Below are positions 50,858 to 55,194 of a stretch of DNA of 55,194 bases, in pieces. Position numbers and translations under genes: made by a program. Each line of letters begins with the position of its first letter. Position 1 is the stretch's first letter. A model generated the notes under the pieces. The model had not been told where the DNA came from, made no database searches, and saw nothing but the letters and a program-made list of their open reading frames with translations. The stretch is from Clostridiales bacterium (GTDB lineage: Bacteria; Bacillota; Clostridia; Oscillospirales; Oscillospiraceae), in assembly GCA_022772585.1 (NCBI GenBank), contig JALEZN010000139.1:1-55194 (forward strand). Direction: 5' to 3'.

Positions 50858-53032
50858 ATGGAGAGCATCATTTCCATCCTGGCCCGGGAGCTGGGCCGGG
50901 ACGCCGCCCACGTGGAGAACGTGGTCCGGCTCATCGACGAGGGCAACACCATCCCCTTCATCGCCCGCTACCGCAAGGAGCTTCACGGTGCCATGGACGA
51001 CACGGCGCTGCGCACCCTGGCCGACCGGCTGCAATACCTGCGCAGCCTGGAAAAGCGCCGGGAGGAGGTCACAGCGGCCATTGAGAATCAGGGCAAGCTG
51101 ACGGAGGAGCTCTCCGCCGCCATCGCCGCCGCCGCCACCCTGGCCGAGGTGGAGGACCTGTACCGCCCCTACAGGCAGAAGCGCCGCACCCGGGCCACCA
51201 TTGCCCGGGAAAAGGGATTGGAGCCCCTGGCCGACCTTCTCTTCGCCCAGGAGCGGGACTGCCCTGCGCCTGAGAAGGCCGCCGCCGGCTATCTCGACCC
51301 GGAAAAGGGCGTGGAGACCGTGGCCGATGCCCTTCAGGGAGCCAACGACATCATCGCCGAGCGCATCAGCGATGACGCGGGCATCCGCAAGGCCCTGCGG
51401 GAGCTGATGCTCCGCCGGAGCATCCTGGCCGTGTCCGCCGCCGGGGAGGAGGACAGCGTCTACCGCCTGTACTACGACTTCCGCCAGAGCACCCCCCGGG
51501 TGCAGAACCACCAGGTGCTGGCCATCAACCGGGGCGAGCGGGAGGGCTTCCTCAAGGTGAGCGTGGTCACCGACCGGGAGCAGGCTCTCCCTCTGCTGCG
51601 GCGGCAGGTGGTGCGCCCCGGCTCCCCGGCCATGGAATTCGTGAAGGAGGCCGCCGAGGACGCCTATGACCGGCTCATTTACCCCTCCCTGGAGCGGGAG
51701 ATCCGGAATACCCTCACCGAGCGGGCCGATGAGGGGGCCATCAAAATGTTCGGATTGAACCTGAGGCCCCTTCTCATGCAGCCTCCGGTAAAGGGCAAAG
51801 TCACCATGGGCCTGGACCCGGGCTATCGCAACGGCTGCAAGGTGGCGGTGGTGGACGGTACCGGCAAGGTGCTGGACACGGCGGTGGTCTATCCCACCTT
51901 TAATGAGCGGAAACGCCGGGAGGCCATCGATACGCTGAAGGCCCTGGTGCGCCGCCACGGGGTGGAGCACATCGCCATCGGCAACGGCACCGCCGGCCGG
52001 GAGACCGAGCTCATGGCTGCCGAGATGATCCGGGAACTGGGCGGCGGGGTGAGCTACATGGTGGTCAGCGAGGCGGGGGCCAGCGTATACTCGGCCAGCA
52101 AGCTGGCTGCCGAGGAGTTCCCCGACTACGACGTGAATCTGCGCAGCGCCGTGTCCATCGCCCGGCGGCTCCAGGATCCCCTGGCCGAGCTGGTGAAGAT
52201 CGACCCCAAGGCCATCGGTGTGGGCCAGTACCAGCACGATATGCCTCAGGCCCGGCTGGACGAGACCCTCTCCGGCGTGGTGGAGGACTGCGTCAATGCG
52301 GTGGGAGTGGATGTGAACACGGCCTCGGCCCCGTTGCTCACCCGTGTGTCGGGCCTGAACAACACCACGGCCAAAAACATTGTAAAATACCGGGAGGAGA
52401 ACGGCGCGTTCACCGCCCGGAAGCAGCTCCTCAAGGTCCCCAAGCTGGGACCCAAGGCCTTTGAACAGTGCGCCGGCTTCCTCCGCGTGCCTGAGAGCGG
52501 GAATGTCCTGGACAATACCGGTGTCCACCCCGAGAGCTACGCCGCCGCCGAGCGGCTCCTGTCCCTGTGCGGCTACGATCTGAAGGCGGTCAGGGCGGGG
52601 GATATCGGGGATCTGAGGGAACGTCTGGCCGGGTACGGCGAGGAGCGTGCGGCGGCGGAGTGCGGCGTGGGCCTGCCCACCCTGCGGGATGTAGTGAAGG
52701 AACTGCTCAAGCCCGGCCGGGACCCCCGGGACGAGCTGCCCGCCCCCATGCTCCGCACCGATGTGATGGACATAAAGGACCTGAAGAGCGGTATGGAGCT
52801 CCAGGGCACCGTCCGCAACGTCATCGACTTCGGCGCCTTTGTGGACGTGGGCGTCCATCAGGACGGTTTGGTCCATATTTCCCAGCTCCCCCGGCGGGTG
52901 CGCCATCCCTCCGAGCTGCTCTCGGTGGGAGACGTGGTGACGGTGTGGGTCAAAGAGGTGGACGTGCCCCGCAAGCGCATCTCCCTGACTATGCGCCGCC
53001 CGAGCGGGGAGCAGGCCGCCGCGGAGCGTTAA
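50858..53032 (+). CDS. tex: Tex-family S1 RNA-binding protein
   Basis: A 724-residue Tex protein. The N-terminal helical part contains EGNTIPFIARYRKELHGAMDD, and a YqgF/RuvX-like domain begins MGLDPGYRNGCKVAVVDGTG. Helix-hairpin-helix segments are VSGLNNTTAKNIVKYREENG and LLKVPKLGPKAFEQCAG. A C-terminal S1 domain follows (VRNVIDFGAFVDVGVHQDGL). Tex proteins bind nucleic acid and are linked to transcription and stress tolerance. The ATG follows AAAGGAG; an upstream frame from 50798 has no such site. Confidence 0.95.
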   Translation: MESIISILARELGRDAAHVENVVRLIDEGNTIPFIARYRKELHGAMDDTALRTLADRLQYLRSLEKRREEVTAAIENQGKLTEELSAAIAAAATLAEVEDLYRPYRQKRRTRATIAREKGLEPLADLLFAQERDCPAPEKAAAGYLDPEKGVETVADALQGANDIIAERISDDAGIRKALRELMLRRSILAVSAAGEEDSVYRLYYDFRQSTPRVQNHQVLAINRGEREGFLKVSVVTDREQALPLLRRQVVRPGSPAMEFVKEAAEDAYDRLIYPSLEREIRNTLTERADEGAIKMFGLNLRPLLMQPPVKGKVTMGLDPGYRNGCKVAVVDGTGKVLDTAVVYPTFNERKRREAIDTLKALVRRHGVEHIAIGNGTAGRETELMAAEMIRELGGGVSYMVVSEAGASVYSASKLAAEEFPDYDVNLRSAVSIARRLQDPLAELVKIDPKAIGVGQYQHDMPQARLDETLSGVVEDCVNAVGVDVNTASAPLLTRVSGLNNTTAKNIVKYREENGAFTARKQLLKVPKLGPKAFEQCAGFLRVPESGNVLDNTGVHPESYAAAERLLSLCGYDLKAVRAGDIGDLRERLAGYGEERAAAECGVGLPTLRDVVKELLKPGRDPRDELPAPMLRTDVMDIKDLKSGMELQGTVRNVIDFGAFVDVGVHQDGLVHISQLPRRVRHPSELLSVGDVVTVWVKEVDVPRKRISLTMRRPSGEQAAAER

Positions 53033-53036
53033 GATG

Positions 53037-53074
53037 AAAAGATCCGGATACCCGCCTGGGTATCCGGATCTTTT
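53037..53074. terminator. Bidirectional terminator between tex and ltaE
   Basis: AAAAGATCCGGATACCC and GGGTATCCGGATCTTTT form a perfect stem with a short loop. Confidence 0.9.
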
Positions 53075-53079
53075 GCGTA

Positions 53080-54111
53080 TCATCCGTCCAGGATGGCCAT
53101 CAGGGCGTCCACGTCCTCCGGCCGGGTGGCCCAACTGGTGGCGAAACGGACCACGGTGTGGTCCTCGTCCAGCTCTTCCCAGATGCTGAAGACCACCTGC
53201 TCCCGCAACCGCTTTAGTTCCCCCCGTTCCAGGATGATGAACTGCTGGTTGGTGGGGGAGTCCAGATAGAAGCGGTATCCCCGCTGCCGGAAGCCCTCCT
53301 TGAGCCGCCGGGCCATGTCGATGGCGTGGCGGCTGATGGTGAAATAGAGATCATCGGTAAAGAGAGCGTCGAACTGGGCGCCCAGCAGCCTGCCCTTGGC
53401 CAGCAGGGCCCCCCGCTGCTTGACGATGGTCAGAAAATGAGGAGGCATGTTCCCCCTGGGGAAGACCACCGCCTCGCCGCACAGGGCGCCCACCTTGGTA
53501 CCGCCGATGTAGAACACATCACAGCAGCGGGCGATGGTCTCCAGCGTCACATCGGTCTCATCGCTCATCAGGCCGTAACCCAGCCGGGCGCCGTCCAGGT
53601 AGAGGGGAATGTGATAGCTGCGGCACAGCCGGGAGAGTTCCTCCAGCTCCCCGGCGGAGTAGAGGGTGCCGTACTCCGTGGGGTGGGAGATATAGACCAT
53701 GCCGGGGAAGACCATGTGCTCATGAGTGCCGTCGGCCCAAAAGGTGCGGAGAAGCTGCTCCAGGTCGCCGGCACACAGCTTGCCGTTGTGCTGCGGCAGA
53801 GTGAGCACCTTGTGGCCGGTGTGCTCGATGGCTCCTGCCTCGTGAACGCTGACATGGCCGCTGGAGGCTGCCACCACTCCTTCATAGGAGCGGAGCAGAC
53901 TGTCGATGACCACGGCGTTGGTTTGAGTACCGCCTACCAGGAAAAAGATGTCAGCTTCCGGACAGCCGCAGGCCTGCCGGATCCTGGATTTGGCGCTCTC
54001 ACAGCAGGGATCGCTGCCGTAGCCGGACATGGGCTCCAGATTGCTCTCGATCAGCCGCTGCAGGACGGCTTCATGAGCTCCCTGGATATAGTCGCTCTCA
54101 AAGGATAACAT
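53080..54111 (-). CDS. ltaE: Low-specificity L-threonine aldolase / beta-eliminating lyase family
   Basis: A 343-residue PLP enzyme. It begins MLSFESDYIQGAHEAVLQRL, a clostridial variant of the threonine aldolase start, and has ADIFFLVGGTQTNAVVIDSL, LYLDGARLGYGLM and the PLP lysine in FYIGGTKVGALCGEAVVF. It would cleave threonine or allo-threonine to glycine and acetaldehyde. The ATG at 54111 has AAAGGAG; an upstream ATG at 54135 does not. A -10 TATAAT lies at 54151-54146 on the minus strand but its -35 is poor. A better promoter lies further up, beyond the hairpin array. Confidence 0.88.
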   Translation of the reverse strand: MLSFESDYIQGAHEAVLQRLIESNLEPMSGYGSDPCCESAKSRIRQACGCPEADIFFLVGGTQTNAVVIDSLLRSYEGVVAASSGHVSVHEAGAIEHTGHKVLTLPQHNGKLCAGDLEQLLRTFWADGTHEHMVFPGMVYISHPTEYGTLYSAGELEELSRLCRSYHIPLYLDGARLGYGLMSDETDVTLETIARCCDVFYIGGTKVGALCGEAVVFPRGNMPPHFLTIVKQRGALLAKGRLLGAQFDALFTDDLYFTISRHAIDMARRLKEGFRQRGYRFYLDSPTNQQFIILERGELKRLREQVVFSIWEELDEDHTVVRFATSWATRPEDVDALMAILDG

Positions 54112-54173
54112 GGAGATCACTCCTTTTGCGGTCAAACTAAAATTTATTATAATGCGTACTGAACCAAAACGAA

Positions 54174-54397
54174 GGCCCTGAAAGCCAAGATTTTCAGGGC
54201 CAATTGGCTTTGTTCAGGTGCACGGGTTTGGGGCAAAACTGCCCCAAACCCGTGCACCTTCCGCTGGAGCGCCCCAGCGTTCCAGCGGAAATACGCATTG
54301 TAACAGCGCCTGAATTTCACAAAAACAGCTAAACTCAGCTGTTTTTGTGAAATTGCGCGGCCCTTGCCGCGCGAATAAACCGCAAAACGGTTTATTC
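54174..54397. repeat. Array of six consecutive hairpins upstream of ltaE
   Basis: Almost all of this 224-nt stretch is self-complementary. H1 54174-54201 (10-bp arms). H2 54217-54258 (19-bp perfect arms, loop AAAC). H3 54259-54290 (TTCCGCTGGA/TCCAGCGGAA). H4 54313-54354 (18-bp perfect arms, loop AAACTC). H5 54355-54372 (GCGCGGC/GCCGCGC). H6 54373-54397 (10-bp arms, loop CAAAA). H1 has a competing partner: AAAGCCAA (54181-54188) with TTGGCTTT (54204-54211). The arms differ in sequence and composition, so this is not a simple tandem repeat. Confidence 0.85.
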
Positions 54398-54407
54398 AGC
54401 AGACATT

Positions 54408-54436
54408 ATTATAACAGCAAGCCGCAGTACAGACAA
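54408..54436 (-). promoter_or_regulatory. Candidate promoter reading through the hairpin array
   Basis: On the minus strand: TTGTCT (54436-54431), 17 bp, TATAAT (54413-54408). Transcription would begin about 54401, immediately before hairpin H6, and continue toward ltaE. Confidence 0.6.
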
Positions 54437-54530
54437 TAGTTGGCTCAGAAGAATATAAAAACAGAACATGATCCCATCATTCCCATCATTGAGATGCATG
54501 CTGATTATGACGGCATAGACCGATCATGAT
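54437..54530. other. Non-coding spacer between phage-derived and host genes
   Basis: No gene is visible. Short direct repeats (CCCATCATT twice at about 54473-54490) and several ATGATC/GATCAT pieces occur. An attachment site could lie here, but none can be identified without the other phage end. Confidence 0.35.
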
Positions 54531-54535
54531 AAAAA

Positions 54536-54573
54536 TTGCCCGCCCACAAGTCATCCCTACGGGGCGGGCTTTT
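54536..54573. terminator. Terminator after the holin gene
   Basis: GCCCGCCC (54538-54545) and GGGCGGGC (54562-54569) pair. On the minus strand the stem is followed by AATTTTTATC. Confidence 0.8.
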
Positions 54574-54574
54574 G

Positions 54575-55009
54575 TCATTCGTCTCCTTTTGATTTCAGCA
54601 TGTCCAAAGCGTTCTTCAATCTCTGGGGATAGGGCACACCCATGAGACCCAGGTTCTCCAGGATGGAAAGTCCCTCATTGCCCAGAAGAAAGAGGACCAC
54701 CATGGTGCGCACGGTGGTCCCGTCGCCGGCCATGGCGTCCAGCCGGGCGCCGATGAGCACCAGCAGAAGACAGGCTGCTTTTTTGACGATTCCTTCAAAG
54801 CAGATCCTGCTGTCAAGGCCGCCGCCCCTGGATTTGGCGGAGGCCCTGAATACACCGGCTACTACCAGTCCTGCCACATAGTCCGCCGCCATAAAAATGA
54901 CGAGAGTGGTCAGGCTGTCATCCCAGCCGCCCATGGCATTGGAGACAGCTGTACCGCAGGCGGCGAAGACGGTCAGGGCCGCATGTTTAACATTTATGGT
55001 ATGCTCCAT
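54575..55009 (-). CDS. Phage holin (TcdE/phi-type toxin secretion/lysis family)
   Basis: A 144-residue membrane protein. Three to four hydrophobic segments include TTLVIFMAADYVAGLVVAGVF and MVVLFLLGNEGLSILENLG, with DSRICFEGIVKKAACLLLVLIG between them. This is the layout of the Firmicutes phage holin family that includes TcdE. It would open the membrane to release an endolysin or toxin. The start is one base after the stop of the upstream gene and AAAGGGG lies just before it. Together they form a lysis cassette with the endolysin first. Confidence 0.85.
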   Translation of the reverse strand: MEHTINVKHAALTVFAACGTAVSNAMGGWDDSLTTLVIFMAADYVAGLVVAGVFRASAKSRGGGLDSRICFEGIVKKAACLLLVLIGARLDAMAGDGTTVRTMVVLFLLGNEGLSILENLGLMGVPYPQRLKNALDMLKSKGDE

Positions 55010-55010
55010 G

Positions 55011-55194
55011 TTATGCCCCTTTCATGATATGTCCCGCCATGGCCCGGATGAGTGCCTGCACGTTTGCGGCGGAGTAATTGCCTGCCTTCCAGTAATCCGG
55101 GCTGGTGATGATCCCGGCGGCGGTAAGCGTGTCCACGTCGGCGTTCAGCCCGCTGCCCGTCTCCCACTTGACGCCCAGGTAATCGCACACGCCC
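55011..55194 (-). CDS. C-terminal fragment of a probable phage endolysin
   Basis: The frame is open to the right edge; only about 60 C-terminal residues are present. They read GVCDYLGVKWETGSGLNAD, then DTLTAAGIITSPDYWKAGNY and end ALIRAMAGHIMKGA. The AAGIITSPDYW stretch with a short helical tail is common at the C-terminus of clostridial phage cell-wall hydrolases. The catalytic domain is outside the window. Its stop is one base from the holin start. The hydrolase assignment rests mainly on this context. Confidence 0.5.
   Translation of the reverse strand, partial: GVCDYLGVKWETGSGLNADVDTLTAAGIITSPDYWKAGNYSAANVQALIRAMAGHIMKGA

Overview
The window comes from a GC-rich, low-inversion gut Clostridia genome, most likely Oscillospiraceae (Flavonifractor/Pseudoflavonifractor-like). 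The signs are strong AGGAGG ribosome sites, sigma-A type promoters (TTGACA/TATAAT) in small AT-rich gaps, S-layer homology repeats, a sodium-pump decarboxylase, a QueT transporter and many FGGY-kinase/ABC-transporter catabolic operons. The genus is inferred from gene content, not from a marker search.

Layout. 1-1560: the 3' part of an S-layer homology protein and a very small gene. 1762-5382: a four-gene sodium-translocating oxaloacetate decarboxylase operon (carboxyltransferase, gamma anchor, separate biotin carrier, beta pump). 5416-19790: catabolic island 1. It has a LacI repressor, an aldolase, an FGGY kinase, a flavodoxin-fold reductase, three zinc alcohol dehydrogenases, two adjacent homologues of the archaeal methenyl-tetrahydromethanopterin cyclohydrolase (Mch), and a BMP-type ABC importer. 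Near-identical TGTAA-N4-TTACA operators sit at the start of both transcription units, tying them to the LacI protein. 19816-27811: a nucleotidyltransferase gene broken by an in-frame TAG, a secreted subtilisin, the rpsF-ssb-rpsR operon, a MATE pump, galU, and queT behind a structured leader that may be a preQ1 riboswitch. 28123-40908: catabolic island 2. It has a divergent DeoR regulator, then an FGGY kinase, a DUF3604 protein, a PotD-type binding protein, two creatininase-family hydrolases, a fused two-domain permease, a PotA-type ATPase, an aldolase and a zinc dehydrogenase. 40942-54111: a split chromate transporter, an exonuclease, a homocysteine methyltransferase-like protein, a MerR regulator with a 19-bp promoter spacer, a GT2 glycosyltransferase, DUF1934-argS, murI, an unknown gene, tex and ltaE. 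54174-54397: a run of six successive hairpins. 54575-55194: a holin and the end of a probable endolysin, so the right edge is phage-derived.

How it works together. Islands 1 and 2 share the same core: a DeoC/LacD-type lysine aldolase, an FGGY kinase and a dehydrogenase of one CGLCT(W/F)E subfamily. Each has its own importer, regulator and hydrolase pair (Mch-like in island 1, creatininase-like in island 2). The simplest reading is import, oxidation of a polyol-like compound, ring opening or amide hydrolysis, phosphorylation and aldol cleavage. The substrates cannot be read from the sequence. The tandem Mch homologues in a bacterium with no other visible methanopterin gene are the strongest candidate for an undescribed system.
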